A stretch of 64,000 bases of DNA from Prochlorococcus sp. AG-347-K17 (GCA_003281385.1 QCCE01000008.1:1-64000), one strand, 5' to 3'. Positions 10,224-22,205 are shown, counted from the first letter of the stretch. Notes: generated by a model from the sequence alone, not told the origin. A program made the numbers and translations.

Positions 10224-11498
10224 TTAATTACTATTAGATAATAGAATTAATCTGAGACTGTTCAAACACACATTTACACTTAGTGTTTGAATTTCGATTC
10301 TATTTCGGGTTGAGTTAAATATTTTTTTTATATTGGTTATATGATTATTCGGTCCCGAAATTGAGATATAGACAAGTCCAACTGGTTTATCTTGACTGCC
10401 TCCGTTAGGACCAGCTATCCCACTAACTGCTATTGCCCAATCAGCTCCTAATTTATTTTTGATATTAATTGCCATGGCCTCGCAAACTTCTTCAGAAACA
10501 GCTCCATATCTATTAAGCTTGTCTTCCGAAATATTTAATAAAGAATTTTTTAGCTTATTACTGTAGGAAATAATACTGCCTTGAAAAACTTGAGAAGAGC
10601 CTGATATTGATGTAATTGATGAAGATAGAAGGCCTCCCGTGCAGGATTCAGCAAAAACAATAGTTTGATTCCTCTTGATTAATTCTTTTATTAAAACGCT
10701 GGGTAGGGTATCATTATCCTCTCCAAAAATAAACTTTGAAAATTCTTTTTTTAATTTTTCTTTTACTGGTTCAATAATATTTTTTGCTTCCACTCCATTC
10801 TTTGCTCTGGCTGTGATTCTGAGTTTAACCTCTCCTAAGTTTGCATATGGAGCAACAGTCGGATTTTTTAGATTTAATAGATCATTAATTTTTTCTGCAA
10901 CACTAGATTCTCCAATACCTGCAAATTTAAGAGTATTTGAATAAAAGCAATAATTATCTGAGAATTTGGTTTTTATGAAATCACACGCCGTCTCTTCCCA
11001 CATAGTTTTCATTTCACTTGGTACTCCAGGGAAAGTAAGAATAGTAAATCCTTTTATTGGCTCCCATATCATTCCTGGAGCAGTACCCCTAGGGTTATTA
11101 ATTATTTGAGCATTTGTTGGGAAGAGACATTGTTTCCTTAAGCTAGATGAATCATCCTGGAGTTTTGAGTTTGATAGTTTTTGTTTAATTTCATCCCATA
11201 AGTGCGGTCTTTCAAAAAGAGTTACATTAAAAGATTTGGCTATTGCTTCAGTAGTTAAGTCATCTGGTGTGGGCCCCAAGCCGCCAGTTGTAATTAGCAG
11301 ATTACTTCTTTTCGATATTTCTTGAATTACTTTTATGATTCGATCACAATTATCACCTACAGTTGATTGCCTAAAGTGATTTAAGCCTAATTGAGATAAC
11401 TGTTCAGAAATCCATTGAGCATTTGTATTTACAATATTTCCTAAGAGTAGCTCTGTTCCAATAGAAAGAATTTCAACTCCCTTGGAGTTAGGACTCAT
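10224..11498 (-). CDS. cinA: CinA family protein (MoaB-like plus C-terminal amidohydrolase domain)
   Basis: [52 protein letters not shown]. Confidence 0.95.
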   Translation of the reverse strand: MSPNSKGVEILSIGTELLLGNIVNTNAQWISEQLSQLGLNHFRQSTVGDNCDRIIKVIQEISKRSNLLITTGGLGPTPDDLTTEAIAKSFNVTLFERPHLWDEIKQKLSNSKLQDDSSSLRKQCLFPTNAQIINNPRGTAPGMIWEPIKGFTILTFPGVPSEMKTMWEETACDFIKTKFSDNYCFYSNTLKFAGIGESSVAEKINDLLNLKNPTVAPYANLGEVKLRITARAKNGVEAKNIIEPVKEKLKKEFSKFIFGEDNDTLPSVLIKELIKRNQTIVFAESCTGGLLSSSITSISGSSQVFQGSIISYSNKLKNSLLNISEDKLNRYGAVSEEVCEAMAINIKNKLGADWAIAVSGIAGPNGGSQDKPVGLVYISISGPNNHITNIKKIFNSTRNRIEIQTLSVNVCLNSLRLILLSNSN

Positions 11499-12766
11499 TT
11501 AATTGATGCTTCAAGTTTGCCTTCATAAAGAGGAAAACGATTACACAAGGTTAATACTCTTTCTTTACATTGACTTTCAATCAGTGAATCGTCTGGGTTA
11601 AGTAATCTGTCAGCAATAATTTCGCCAACTTCAGCAAAAGCATTCTCATTAAAGCCTCTAGTAGTTAAAGCAGCAGTTCCCAACCTTAGTCCGCTAGTTA
11701 CAAAAGGCGATTCAGGATCAAATGGAACAGTATTTTTATTTGCAGTGATGTTCACCTCACTTACAAGCAAGTCAGCAATTTTACCAGTCATATTGATACT
11801 TCTTAAATCGAGTAAAACAATATGGTTATCGGTGCCTCCACTCACGATATTGATACCTCTATTTATTAAAGTAGAAGCTAGAACTTTTGCATTTTTTATT
11901 ACTTGTTGGGAATAATTAACAAAATCTGGCTGCAAGGCTTCTCCAAATGCAACTGCTTTAGCGGCAATTATATGTTCTAGGGGACCACCTTGAGTTCCAG
12001 GAAAAACAGATTTATCAAATTTCTTTCCAAATTCTGCATCTTTACATAATATAAGTCCCCCTCTAGGCCCTCTTAGTGTTTTATGAGTAGTTGTTGTAAC
12101 TACATCACAATAGGGTATTGGATTAGGGTGTAGTTTACTAGCTACAAGACCGGCAATATGTGCAATATCAGCCATTAAGAAAGCACCAACTTCATCTGCA
12201 ATATTTCTAAATGATTCAAAATCGATTATTCTTGGATAAGCAGAATATCCGCATATGATCAATTTTGGTTTTGTTTCAAGTGCTATCTCTCTGATTTCAT
12301 CAAAATTTAATTCACTAGTTTCTTTATTTACACCATAGTGAACTGCATTGAACCACTTGCCACTCATATTTACTGGAGACCCATGAGTTAGGTGTCCCCC
12401 ATGAGATAAATCCATACCCATGATTGTGTCGCCAGGTTTAAGTAGACTTAGGAAAACAGCAGCATTTGCCTGTGCTCCACTATGGGGTTGAACATTAGCC
12501 CAACCTGCATTAAATAATTTCTTCGCTCTTTGAATAGCTAATTCTTCGATTTCATCAACAAATTCACATCCCCCGTAATATCTTTTTTGAGGTAATCCCT
12601 CGGCGTATTTATTTGTAAGGACGGAACCTTGAGCCTGCATAACAGCAATTGATGCGAAATTTTCGCTTGCGATTAACTCAAGATGAGTTTCCTGCCTATT
12701 TTTTTCAGAGTCGATAAAATTTGATATTACTGGATCACTTTCTTTAAGATTTTGGAGGATATTCAT
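11495..12766 (-). CDS. glyA: Serine hydroxymethyltransferase
   Basis: [27 protein letters not shown]. Confidence 0.98.
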   Translation of the reverse strand: MNILQNLKESDPVISNFIDSEKNRQETHLELIASENFASIAVMQAQGSVLTNKYAEGLPQKRYYGGCEFVDEIEELAIQRAKKLFNAGWANVQPHSGAQANAAVFLSLLKPGDTIMGMDLSHGGHLTHGSPVNMSGKWFNAVHYGVNKETSELNFDEIREIALETKPKLIICGYSAYPRIIDFESFRNIADEVGAFLMADIAHIAGLVASKLHPNPIPYCDVVTTTTHKTLRGPRGGLILCKDAEFGKKFDKSVFPGTQGGPLEHIIAAKAVAFGEALQPDFVNYSQQVIKNAKVLASTLINRGINIVSGGTDNHIVLLDLRSINMTGKIADLLVSEVNITANKNTVPFDPESPFVTSGLRLGTAALTTRGFNENAFAEVGEIIADRLLNPDDSLIESQCKERVLTLCNRFPLYEGKLEASIK

Positions 12767-12843
12767 TGAATTTGATAAGTAATACTCATAATATAGACGA
12801 TATTTTTTAGAAAAATATAAAAAGAATATTTCAGAATTTTAAA

Positions 12844-12917
12844 CGCGCCTGGAGAGATTCGAACTCCCGACACCCTGATCCGTAGTCAGGTGCTCTAATC
12901 CACTGAGCTACAGGCGC
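12844..12917 (-). tRNA. tRNA-Arg (anticodon ACG)
   Basis: Minus-strand cloverleaf GCGCCTGTAGCTCAGTGGATTAGAGCACCTGACTACGGATCAGG...GTTCGAATCTCTCCAGGCGC; acceptor pairs. Confidence 0.96.
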
Positions 12918-13003
12918 ATAATTATGTAATATCTCTGTTTCAGGGTCTCTTAGTCAACTAGATTTCAGGTAAAATATCTATTATTAACAATCTAATTATT
13001 AAT

Positions 13004-13255
13004 ATGCCTATAAAGTGGTACGGAAATGGTGATTTAGAAGATCCTATCTATAAACATTTTTCTCGAATAGTAAATTTTGTTATTCACTGCATGATATTTA
13101 CTGCGATTGTAAGTGGTACTTGGCTTTTAAAAGAGATTAAATATGAAATCGGCTACTTTAATAATTTTGCAATTATCTGGTCAGTTCTTTTGGCCTCCCA
13201 TTTACTTTTCGTAATTATAAAAAAACCTAAAGATACTTCAAAACAATCAACTTAA
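13004..13255 (+). CDS. Conserved hypothetical membrane protein, 2 TM
   Basis: 83-aa ORF with two hydrophobic segments. Confidence 0.6.
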   Translation: MPIKWYGNGDLEDPIYKHFSRIVNFVIHCMIFTAIVSGTWLLKEIKYEIGYFNNFAIIWSVLLASHLLFVIIKKPKDTSKQST

Positions 13256-13269
13256 ATCAATTTATATTT

Positions 13270-13554
13270 ATGGACTCTCAGATACGTATAAGTGATTTAG
13301 AAAATATTATTTCCGAAAAGGTTTTTATTAAAATAGAAAAGTGGAATTTGTATCTTGGAGACGCTGGTCTAGCTAGAAATCTTGCTATTGAATGTATCAG
13401 CAATATAGATCGAGGCCCATTGGAGGCTGCAAAATTAAGTTTGAAAGCAATAAATGTAAAAGTAGGGGATGGTGTTAATAGTATTCCACTGATTAACTTA
13501 ATAACTAACTCACAAATTCTAGAATTAGAGGAGATTTTGGAAAGTTTTTTTTAA
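13270..13554 (+). CDS. DUF3181-like conserved hypothetical
   Basis: 94-aa ORF, cyanobacterial family by recall. Confidence 0.55.
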   Translation: MDSQIRISDLENIISEKVFIKIEKWNLYLGDAGLARNLAIECISNIDRGPLEAAKLSLKAINVKVGDGVNSIPLINLITNSQILELEEILESFF

Positions 13555-13557
13555 AAA

Positions 13558-15180
13558 CTAAATCTCTTTTTTTGAAACTCTAAATTTATTTACTTTCAAG
13601 CATTTTGTAAGTAAAAAATAAATCACAAAAAAAGTTAGAGTTCCAAATATTAATAATAAAAATTCCGCAAGATTTGAATTGAATTTATTCGTAGTTTGTA
13701 GAATAGTAAAACAAAGTGTGCTGTCTATAAATGCTGCTAATGACATGAGGCTAATTTTCCTCATTAATTCCAAGTTAGGCAAAATGATATTTTCGTTGCG
13801 CAGATTGAAAGAAAGAAAAATACAAACTATAAAGTTGACTATTACTGAAGATAAAATTATTCCCACGACTCCAAAATTATAAGGAGAAAGATTCCCAAAA
13901 TTATTAATTGGGGCACCAATTAAAAACCAATCAAAAAAAATATTAAATATTATCCCTGCAAATGAAGATTTAAAAGGGAAGTTTGTTTTTTCTATTGAAT
14001 AGTAAGTTCTTACTAATAAATCTCTATAAACATAAAAAGGTATGCCAACTGCATAAGCAATTAATATATTTTTTACTTTTAAGGTTGCTGAATAATCAAA
14101 AGATCCTCTTTGAAAAACTAATTGTACGATTTGATTATTGAATGTTATGAAAAATCCGGTTAAAAAAATAGCTGTCAAGAAACAGTACTCTATCCCAGAT
14201 ATCAATTTTTTTTGGAGACCTCTTTCGTCTTTTTCACTTCTCAATTTGGAGAATTTTGGAAGTAATGGCAGAATCAAGGAGTTAGATAATATTCCTAAGG
14301 GGGCTTGTATAAGAAAGTTTCCGTAAGCTAGTCCAGATGCTGCGCCTTGAAAACTTGAAACGAAAAACATATCGATAAAAACATTAATTTGACTTAGTCC
14401 TGATGAAATAGATGCTGGTATTATTAGTTTGAAAATCCTCCTTTCTTCATCTTTAAATAAATTGAAGGTTGACTGTAATCTCAATAGACCAATTCTATTT
14501 ATTTCCCAAATTTGAACAACAAACTGAATTAAAGTTCCTGTCAAAGTTGCAAATGCCAGTAATCCCGTATAAGTAAAGAAATTAGAAGATGTATTTTCTT
14601 GGTTGAAAATCCAACTAAATAAAATAAAAAAAATAATAGTTACGCTTGTTATTGCTGGACTTATACTTGATAAAAAGAATTTTCTTTGGGAATTTAAGGC
14701 GCCAAAGCTTAAACCTATGAAGCCGGATAAAGGGATGCAAGGTGCAAGTATTTGTAATTGGTAAGTGGCAATAGATTTAGCATCGTAACTTAAATTCGGG
14801 GCCAATAAATAAATTAATAAACTGGAATTCGAGTAAATCAATATGGCTAAAATTAATAATAATATTGAAAGTTTTATGCTTACTTGAGTTAAAACAATCC
14901 CTCCATTTTTTTTGTTAAGCGGAGTTAAAACTGCAACGACTGCGTTATGCAACGGACCATTAATGCCCCCAATGATTATTAACAAAAAACCAGGAATTAT
15001 ATATGCATAATTAAACGCGTCGTATGTTATGCCAACCCCAAAAGCAGCAGCTATAAATATTTGTCTTAAACATCCAGCTAATTTACTTAGACTAGTTCCA
15101 AACGAAATTGAAAAAACATTATTTTTTAAAAATGAATGCATTTGGATTCGTCTTAATTTTTCAACAAGTTTAAGTTTCAA
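13558..15180 (-). CDS. murJ: Lipid II flippase MurJ/MviN
   Basis: Multi-TM MVF family; RQIFIAAAFGVGITYDAFNYAYIIPG; YYSIEKTNFPFK. Confidence 0.92.
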   Translation of the reverse strand: MKLKLVEKLRRIQMHSFLKNNVFSISFGTSLSKLAGCLRQIFIAAAFGVGITYDAFNYAYIIPGFLLIIIGGINGPLHNAVVAVLTPLNKKNGGIVLTQVSIKLSILLLILAILIYSNSSLLIYLLAPNLSYDAKSIATYQLQILAPCIPLSGFIGLSFGALNSQRKFFLSSISPAITSVTIIFFILFSWIFNQENTSSNFFTYTGLLAFATLTGTLIQFVVQIWEINRIGLLRLQSTFNLFKDEERRIFKLIIPASISSGLSQINVFIDMFFVSSFQGAASGLAYGNFLIQAPLGILSNSLILPLLPKFSKLRSEKDERGLQKKLISGIEYCFLTAIFLTGFFITFNNQIVQLVFQRGSFDYSATLKVKNILIAYAVGIPFYVYRDLLVRTYYSIEKTNFPFKSSFAGIIFNIFFDWFLIGAPINNFGNLSPYNFGVVGIILSSVIVNFIVCIFLSFNLRNENIILPNLELMRKISLMSLAAFIDSTLCFTILQTTNKFNSNLAEFLLLIFGTLTFFVIYFLLTKCLKVNKFRVSKKEI

Positions 15181-15211
15181 TTATATTTGATTTCTAACTA
15201 ACGACATATTT

Positions 15212-15952
15212 ATGAATGATCGGATAATTGATTTTGATCCATTAATTGAAGGGGTTTTAATTAAGAGGTATAAAAGGTTTCTTGCAGATATTGAATTAGA
15301 GAGTGGAGAGGTAGTAACTGCTCATTGCGCTAACACTGGCCCAATGAAGGGACTTTTGAGTGAGGGTGCAAAAGTAAGAATAAGTCTTTCCACTTCTCCA
15401 AAAAGAAAATTACCTTTTACTTGGGAACAGGTATGTGTTTCTAATGCAAAAAATGAAGAGGTTTGGGTAGGTATCAATACTCTATTTGCAAACAAGTTAA
15501 TCAAAAAGGTTATTGAGAAAAATCTGCTAATAGAAATAATAGGTGAAATAGAGACAATTAAATCTGAAGTTCCTTATGGAAAAGATAAAAAAAGCAGAAT
15601 TGACTTTTTTTTAACCCCAAAATCTTCAAATCCTGATAAACGTAACATTTACATAGAGGTTAAAAATACGACTTGGATTAAAGAAAATGTAGCTCTATTC
15701 CCAGATACAGTCACGAAAAGAGGCCAAAAACATCTCATTGAATTAAAGGAATTAATTCCTAAAAGTAAAAGTGTTTTAGTACTTTGTATGACGAGAAAAG
15801 ACGCTTGTTTTTTTGCCCCTGGAGATGATGCAGATCCCTTATACGGCAGTCTTTTTAGAGATTCTCTTAGTGCTGGAATGATAACTATCCCATGTTCCTT
15901 TGAATTTCATAAAGACCATGTATCATGGAATGGAATTAAACCTTTAAAATAG
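15212..15952 (+). CDS. sfsA: Sugar fermentation stimulation protein SfsA
   Basis: [44 protein letters not shown]. Confidence 0.95.
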   Translation: MNDRIIDFDPLIEGVLIKRYKRFLADIELESGEVVTAHCANTGPMKGLLSEGAKVRISLSTSPKRKLPFTWEQVCVSNAKNEEVWVGINTLFANKLIKKVIEKNLLIEIIGEIETIKSEVPYGKDKKSRIDFFLTPKSSNPDKRNIYIEVKNTTWIKENVALFPDTVTKRGQKHLIELKELIPKSKSVLVLCMTRKDACFFAPGDDADPLYGSLFRDSLSAGMITIPCSFEFHKDHVSWNGIKPLK

Positions 15953-16036
15953 CCAAAAAACTTGATATTTTGAAATCCAAAAAAAAATAATTTTCAAATT
16001 TAACAAATAATTTTTTAAGGTGCAACTATAAAAATG

Positions 16037-16079
16037 GTATAAACAACTACTAGACACGGATAAGTTTTTTGAATAAATT
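16037..16079 (+). promoter_or_regulatory. NtcA-activated promoter of amt1 (GTA-N8-TAC, N23, TAAATT)
   Basis: GTA TAAACAAC TAC at 16037-16050 and TAAATT at 16074-16079, upstream of the ammonium transporter. Confidence 0.78.
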
Positions 16080-16133
16080 TAAATTTGAAAGGAAACAGCA
16101 CAAACTGTTTTTTTGCAGATCTAATTTTTTTTT

Positions 16134-17594
16134 ATGACCACTGCTTTGCAAACGCCTCAAAGGCGCTCTAGGTCCAAACTTCAAGATGCAAGTCTTGTAA
16201 ATGGACCTATGCTCCTTTTGAGGAGTATTCGAGGATTTAGTTCAAACCGCTCTATGTTGTGGCTTGCAACTGTTCCCCTAGCTTTGTTTGGTTTAGGTAT
16301 TTTTAATCTTTCAGCTCACGCAGCTGATTTACCTGAGTTGAATGCAGCTTTTCTTGCTAACAATCTATGGCTTTTGATCGCTACTATTCTAGTGATCTTC
16401 ATGAACGCCGGTTTCGCTATGGTTGAGGCAGGTATGTGCCGTTCTAAGAACGCTGTTAACATTCTTGCTAAAAACCTCTTTGTATTTGCTCTAGCTGTAA
16501 CTTCTTATTGGTTTATCGGCTATTCATTAATGTACGGAGGAAGTGTTGCTGACGGCTGGCTTTATTTTGGCGGCTTATTTTTTGATCCAACAGTTACTGC
16601 AGATATGGTAACTGATGCTGGATTAGTCCCAACTGTTGATTTCTTGTTCCAGTCTGCTTTTGCAGGAACTGCAGCAACTATCGTTTCCGGTCTTGTTGCT
16701 GAAAGAGTTAAATTTGGAGAATTTGTTGTTTTTGCTGTTGTATTAACTGCATTTATATATCCAATTGCTGGTAGCTGGAAATGGAATGGCGGTTGGCTCG
16801 ATTCATTAGGTTTTGTTGATTTTGCTGGTTCTTCAATTGTTCACTCAGTTGGAGCATGGGCTGGTCTTGTAGGAGCTATGCTTCTTGGACCAAGAATTGG
16901 CAAATATTCTGATGGGAAACCACAGGCTATGCCAGGACACAATATGGCTATAGCTACTTTAGGTGCATTAGTCCTATGGATAGGTTGGTACGGATTTAAC
17001 CCCGGTTCTCAACTTGCTATGGATCAATGGGTTCCATATGTTGCTGTAACAACTACTTTGGCAGCAGCAGCTGGAGCTATTGGTGCAACTATTGTTTCAA
17101 CATTAACTTCAGGTAAGCCTGATCTTACAATGATAATTAACGGAATCCTTGCTGGTTTGGTTAGTATCACTGCTGGTTGTGGTGATATGACTCTTGCTGG
17201 AGCCTGGTTCGCAGGACTAGTGGGCGGAATAATCGTTGTATTTTCTGTTGCAGCACTTGATGCCGCTGAGATCGATGATCCTGTAGGTGCATTCTCTGTT
17301 CACGGAGTTTGTGGTGTATGGGGTACTGTAGTTATCGGTCTTTGGGGTACAGCTGTACAAGGTGATGGAGCAGGTATGGGATTGTTCAATGGTGGAGGTA
17401 TTACCCTTCTTCTAGTTCAAGCTCTTGGTGCCGCAGCTTATGCTATTTGGACACTAGTTACTTGCTGGATTGCCTGGTCTGTAATCGGAGGATTATTCGG
17501 TGGAATCCGAGTATCTGAAGAGGAAGAGACTCAAGGCTTGGATATAGGAGAGCATGGAATGGAAGCATATCCAGACTTTGCATCTGCTAAATAA
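16134..17594 (+). CDS. amt1: Ammonium transporter Amt
   Basis: FMNAGFAMVEAGMCRSKNAVNIL; DFAGSSIVHSVGAWAGLVGA; DDPVGAFSVHGVCGVWGT; N-terminal signal-like leader ...SAHAAD. Confidence 0.97.
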   Translation: MTTALQTPQRRSRSKLQDASLVNGPMLLLRSIRGFSSNRSMLWLATVPLALFGLGIFNLSAHAADLPELNAAFLANNLWLLIATILVIFMNAGFAMVEAGMCRSKNAVNILAKNLFVFALAVTSYWFIGYSLMYGGSVADGWLYFGGLFFDPTVTADMVTDAGLVPTVDFLFQSAFAGTAATIVSGLVAERVKFGEFVVFAVVLTAFIYPIAGSWKWNGGWLDSLGFVDFAGSSIVHSVGAWAGLVGAMLLGPRIGKYSDGKPQAMPGHNMAIATLGALVLWIGWYGFNPGSQLAMDQWVPYVAVTTTLAAAAGAIGATIVSTLTSGKPDLTMIINGILAGLVSITAGCGDMTLAGAWFAGLVGGIIVVFSVAALDAAEIDDPVGAFSVHGVCGVWGTVVIGLWGTAVQGDGAGMGLFNGGGITLLLVQALGAAAYAIWTLVTCWIAWSVIGGLFGGIRVSEEEETQGLDIGEHGMEAYPDFASAK

Positions 17595-17613
17595 TCTAAC
17601 TGAAAATTGATTT

Positions 17614-17647
17614 AAGAAACCTGACTTATGTCAGGTTTCTTTTTTTT
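17614..17647 (+). terminator. Rho-independent terminator after amt1
   Basis: AAGAAACCTGAC-TTAT-GTCAGGTTTCTT followed by a T run. Confidence 0.93.
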
Positions 17648-17682
17648 ACGAAAAATTATTTAAAACGTTGTAATATATAAAG

Positions 17683-18879
17683 ATGGATACTCAAGCTTTT
17701 AGAAGATCTCTTCATCATTCTGATAGATACAATAGAAGGGGTTTCGATTCTCCAACAAAAAGAGCTCAAGCGCTAGAAGAAGCTTACCAAAGTGATTTGA
17801 TAAGTTCTATTAGGGATAATGATTTTACTTACACTAAAGGCAGACTAAATATAAAGTTGGCCCAAGCATTTGGTTTCTGTTGGGGAGTTGAAAGAGCTGT
17901 AGCAATGGCTTATGAAACTAGAAGACATTACCCTAATGAAAATATTTGGATAACAAACGAAATAATTCATAATCCCTCGGTTAATGATCATTTAAGAAAA
18001 ATGAATGTGAAATTCATTTCAGCTAAAAATGGAATCAAAGATTTTTCTTTAGTTTCTAATGGAGATGTTGTTATACTTCCTGCTTTCGGAGCAACTGTTC
18101 AAGAAATGAAACTCTTGCATGAGAAAGGTTGTCATATCATTGATACAACTTGTCCATGGGTATCTAAGGTTTGGCATACAGTTGAAAAACATAAAAAACA
18201 TGTTTTCACATCTATTATTCATGGAAAATTTAAGCATGAAGAGACTCTCGCTACAAGTTCATTCGCTGGTAAATATTTAGTTGTACTTGATTTAGAAGAA
18301 GCAAATTACGTATCTCAATATATTCTGGGCAGAGGTAATAGAAATGAGTTTATGAACAAATTTGCGAAAGCTTGTTCTAATGGATTTGATCCTGATAAAG
18401 ATTTAGATAGAGTTGGTGTTGCAAATCAGACAACTATGCTTAAGAGCGAGACTGAGGAAATTGGAAAGGTTTTCGAAAGGACGATGTTAAAAAAATTTGG
18501 GCCAGAAAACTTAAATAGTCACTTTTTAGCTTTTAACACTATTTGTGATGCAACTGAAGAAAGACAAGATGCAATGTTCTCTTTGGTTGATGAGGACCTT
18601 GATATTCTTGTAGTTATTGGAGGATTTAATTCTTCCAATACTACGCACTTACAAGAAATAGCAATTACTAAAAATATTTCTTCTTTTCATATTGACACGC
18701 CTGAAAGGATATCAGTTAAAGAAAACTCAATATTTCATAAACCACTTGGATCAGAATTAGAACTTAAAAATAATTTTCTACCTAGTGGAGTAATTAATGT
18801 TGGAATTACCTCAGGTGCATCCACTCCTGATAAGGTCGTTGCAGATGTTATTGAAAAGTTAATTGATATTGCTTCCTAA
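17683..18879 (+). CDS. ispH: 4-hydroxy-3-methylbut-2-enyl diphosphate reductase
   Basis: [41 protein letters not shown]. Confidence 0.97.
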   Translation: MDTQAFRRSLHHSDRYNRRGFDSPTKRAQALEEAYQSDLISSIRDNDFTYTKGRLNIKLAQAFGFCWGVERAVAMAYETRRHYPNENIWITNEIIHNPSVNDHLRKMNVKFISAKNGIKDFSLVSNGDVVILPAFGATVQEMKLLHEKGCHIIDTTCPWVSKVWHTVEKHKKHVFTSIIHGKFKHEETLATSSFAGKYLVVLDLEEANYVSQYILGRGNRNEFMNKFAKACSNGFDPDKDLDRVGVANQTTMLKSETEEIGKVFERTMLKKFGPENLNSHFLAFNTICDATEERQDAMFSLVDEDLDILVVIGGFNSSNTTHLQEIAITKNISSFHIDTPERISVKENSIFHKPLGSELELKNNFLPSGVINVGITSGASTPDKVVADVIEKLIDIAS

Positions 18880-18982
18880 ATTTGTTATTCATTTATAGAT
18901 TTGCTTAGTTTTTTTAATTTATTAGTCAGATAATTCCAAAAGATCTACTTTATTAACTAGAATAATGAAAAATTAATGAAGT

Positions 18983-19543
18983 ATGGAAGACAAAGCACAA
19001 ACTAATCAGGTTCAAACTGCAAGTATTAATAGAACTAAAGCGCCTCAAAAAGTTGAAGTTGTAGTTGCTAATTCATCTTCAGGATCAGAAGTAAATATCC
19101 TCGGAGAACTATCGATTTTTGTTTTAAGAATAGGTTTTTGTGCTTTGATGATTCATCATGGCCTTGAAAAACTTCAGGATCCTCAGGGTTTTGCTGAGTT
19201 TGTAGTTGGTAAGTACTTTCCATTTTTGCCAGGTGATCCTGTTATTTGGACTTTTGGAGCAGCAATTACTCAATTAGTATGTCCAGTAGGATTGGCTTTA
19301 GGGATTTTTGCGAGGCTTTCTTCTCTTGGTTTATTCTCCACCATGGCATTCGCTGTTTATTTTCATCTCCTAGATACAGGATTAGAAGGTTTTCCTTTGG
19401 CAGTAGTAGAAGGTCACAACTATGCCTTTGAATTGTCTTTCATTTACGGAGCTATTTCTCTTTATTTTTTATGTGCAGGTCCAGGCAGGCTCTCTTTATT
19501 CAGAAAAACTAATAAGATTACATATTATCCAAAATCAACATAA
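18983..19543 (+). CDS. DoxX family membrane protein
   Basis: RIGFCALMIHHGLEKLQDPQGFAEFV, 4-TM pattern. Confidence 0.85.
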   Translation: MEDKAQTNQVQTASINRTKAPQKVEVVVANSSSGSEVNILGELSIFVLRIGFCALMIHHGLEKLQDPQGFAEFVVGKYFPFLPGDPVIWTFGAAITQLVCPVGLALGIFARLSSLGLFSTMAFAVYFHLLDTGLEGFPLAVVEGHNYAFELSFIYGAISLYFLCAGPGRLSLFRKTNKITYYPKST

Positions 19544-19544
19544 C

Positions 19545-21098
19545 TTAATGCAAAAAATGCCTTTTTTGCGTAAATATCATTGATATTCCTTTCGAATTAC
19601 ACAAATCAATACTTTCTTGATCTCTTAGACTTCCTCCAGGTTGAATAATAGCTTTGATTCCATACTCATTTGCTATTTCTACAGTATCCGCAAATGGGAA
19701 AAACCCATCGCTGGCCAATACAGCATCAAAACATGATTTTCCAGCTGCTTCTAACGCAATTTTGGCTGCTCCAACTCTATTCATTTGTCCAGCTCCTATT
19801 CCAATAGTTTTTTGATCTTTTGCAATAACAATGGCATTAGATTTAACGTGTTTACAAATTTTCCATGCAAAATTTAGATCCAAGCTAATTTGATTACTTG
19901 GATTTTTATTAGTTACTGAAATCCAATTTTCAGTTTTTTCTTCACTATCATCAGTATCTTGAACTAGTAAACCTCCCATTATTGATTTAGTAGAATTTTG
20001 ATTCTTTTTTGGAAGTTTATCTTTTGAAAACTTTAAAATTCTTAAATTCTTTTTAACTTTTAAAATTTCTAAAGCTTCCTCATCAAAAGATGGAGCGACG
20101 ACACACTCTAAGAAAATATCTTTGATGTGAATTGCGGTCTTACTATCAACATTGGAATTAAAAGCAACTATTCCTCCAAATGCACTAATAGAGTCGCATT
20201 CCAAAGCATTCAAAAATGCTTTAGAAGCTGAATTACTTATAGAGGCACCACAAGGATTATTGTGTTTAAGAATAACAGCAGCATAAGTATCGGTTATAAG
20301 TTCATCTTTATCTGCGTAGCCAAATTCTAAAACTGTTGAAAGTGCCGACTCTAGATCTAATAGATTGTTATAACTTAAGTCTTTTCCTTGTAATTGTTCT
20401 GCTGAATTCCATCCAATGTTACTTAAACCATACCAGAAAGCTTTTTGATGTGGATTCTCCCCATATCTTAAAGTTTTGATTAGTGGATAAGATTCAATAT
20501 ATTTGGAAGATTGTAAATCTCTCTCTTTTCTTATCCAATTAGATATTGCAGTGTCATAGTCTGCTGTATGTTGAAAAGCCTCAAGTGCTAATTTTGCTTT
20601 ATATGAGTCTTTTAATTCACCTTTTTTACTTTCTTCAAGAAAACTTTGATACTGACTAGGATCTACTAAAACGGAAACATCTTCATGGTTTTTAGCTGCA
20701 GAACGAATCATAGATGGCCCTCCGATATCGATATTTTCAATAGCATCTTGCCATTTAGCTCCCTGATCTACAGTTTTTTTGAAAGGATATAAATTGACAA
20801 CTACTAAGTCAATTAACTCAAGATTGTTAGCTTCTATATCTTTTTTATGTTTCTCATCATTTCTTTTAGCTAATATTCCCCCGTGTATTTTTGGATGTAA
20901 AGTTTTAACTCTTCCTCCAAGAATTTCTGGAGAATCAGTAAAATCAGCAACTTTAATAACTGGAATTTTAGCCTCTATAAGATGTTTGGCAGTTCCTCCA
21001 CTTGATAGAATTTTATAATTAAATTGCTCTACCAATTCCTTACAAAATGGGATTATATTTTTTTTATCAGAGACACTTACTAAAGCTAATGGAGACAT
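19545..21098 (-). CDS. purH: Bifunctional AICAR transformylase/IMP cyclohydrolase
   Basis: ALVSVSDKKNIIPF; GGRVKTLHPKIHGGIL; LRYGENPHQKAFWY; KHNNPCGAS. Confidence 0.98.
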   Translation of the reverse strand: MSPLALVSVSDKKNIIPFCKELVEQFNYKILSSGGTAKHLIEAKIPVIKVADFTDSPEILGGRVKTLHPKIHGGILAKRNDEKHKKDIEANNLELIDLVVVNLYPFKKTVDQGAKWQDAIENIDIGGPSMIRSAAKNHEDVSVLVDPSQYQSFLEESKKGELKDSYKAKLALEAFQHTADYDTAISNWIRKERDLQSSKYIESYPLIKTLRYGENPHQKAFWYGLSNIGWNSAEQLQGKDLSYNNLLDLESALSTVLEFGYADKDELITDTYAAVILKHNNPCGASISNSASKAFLNALECDSISAFGGIVAFNSNVDSKTAIHIKDIFLECVVAPSFDEEALEILKVKKNLRILKFSKDKLPKKNQNSTKSIMGGLLVQDTDDSEEKTENWISVTNKNPSNQISLDLNFAWKICKHVKSNAIVIAKDQKTIGIGAGQMNRVGAAKIALEAAGKSCFDAVLASDGFFPFADTVEIANEYGIKAIIQPGGSLRDQESIDLCNSKGISMIFTQKRHFLH

Positions 21099-21131
21099 TA
21101 TGGGAAAGTTTACTTACTTAAGAATATAAAC

Positions 21132-21749
21132 ATGAAATATGCTATCAATCATGAATTTGTCTCGATTAGCTCTCAAACTGCAACTCATAGAATTATTTTG
21201 ATGCATGGTTGGGGAGCTGATTCAGATGACCTTTTAACATTTGGAAAGGAGATGTCTGAAAAAATAAATCTTGATTTTGAAGTAATTTCTTTAAGGGCTC
21301 CTGGATTACACCCAAGCGGTCAGGGAAGACAGTGGTATGGACTATATCCACATGATTGGAATGGAGCTGAGGTTGAAGTAAATAAACTTTTAATTACATT
21401 AAAAAAATTTGATACTAATCAGATTCCATTAAGAAAAACAATTTTGTTGGGGTTCTCTCAGGGGGCAGCAATGGCAATTGATGCGGGATTTAAGTTAAAT
21501 TTTGGATTAATTGTTGCTTGTAGTGGTTATCCTCACCCCAACTGGTACCCGGGTGAAAAATTCTCACCATTGATTATAAGTCATGGTTTGTTTGATGACG
21601 TTGTGCCCATAGATGCTTCTAGGACTATTTATGAAAAGGTAAAGAGTAAGTCCTCTAAATTTTGTGAATTATTAGAATTCGATGGATTCCATCAAATTGA
21701 TTCAAATTTAATTAATTTTATAAATTCAAATATAAGTAATATTTTTTAA
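21132..21749 (+). CDS. Carboxylesterase/phospholipase-family alpha/beta hydrolase
   Basis: LMHGWGADSDDL; LGFSQGAAMAID (GxSxG); SHGLFDDVVP. Confidence 0.88.
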   Translation: MKYAINHEFVSISSQTATHRIILMHGWGADSDDLLTFGKEMSEKINLDFEVISLRAPGLHPSGQGRQWYGLYPHDWNGAEVEVNKLLITLKKFDTNQIPLRKTILLGFSQGAAMAIDAGFKLNFGLIVACSGYPHPNWYPGEKFSPLIISHGLFDDVVPIDASRTIYEKVKSKSSKFCELLEFDGFHQIDSNLINFINSNISNIF

Positions 21750-22114
21750 ACAAAAGCATATTCATATTCTTCAATCTCTTCCCAATCATCTGCAGTAAGT
21801 TCTAGACCCTCAAATATTTTTTCTTCACCAATTCCTTCAACTACAACTTTTAGTGATGGAAATAGAAAATGATTTTCTTCAGCATATTGGGCGCTAAATA
21901 AACCTTTTTCACCCCAAAAAAATCTATCGGTCGTATGTTCATTTCTTCTGACATTGAAAACTGAAGGCGCAGAGAGACCATTTTCAGCTATGAATCTTCT
22001 TGCTGCTGTAACTGGTTTATGTTTGCCAGTTTCGATATGATAAATAGGTACATGTGCCATTACTCTTTGGCCAGCCAATCTTCTTCTGCTGATTCTTTTT
22101 CTTTTTTTTGACAT
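21746..22114 (-). CDS. DUF3155-family protein
   Basis: MSKKRKRISRRRLAGQRVMAHVPIYHIETG.. conserved cyanobacterial family by recall. Confidence 0.7.
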   Translation of the reverse strand: MSKKRKRISRRRLAGQRVMAHVPIYHIETGKHKPVTAARRFIAENGLSAPSVFNVRRNEHTTDRFFWGEKGLFSAQYAEENHFLFPSLKVVVEGIGEEKIFEGLELTADDWEEIEEYEYAFV

Positions 22115-22205
22115 TGATTGGTACTCCTGAAATTATTAATGAGATTAGCTTTATTAATTTTTACTAATCTTATATATGTGATTTTAAGTTCACTTCAAAT
22201 TACAT

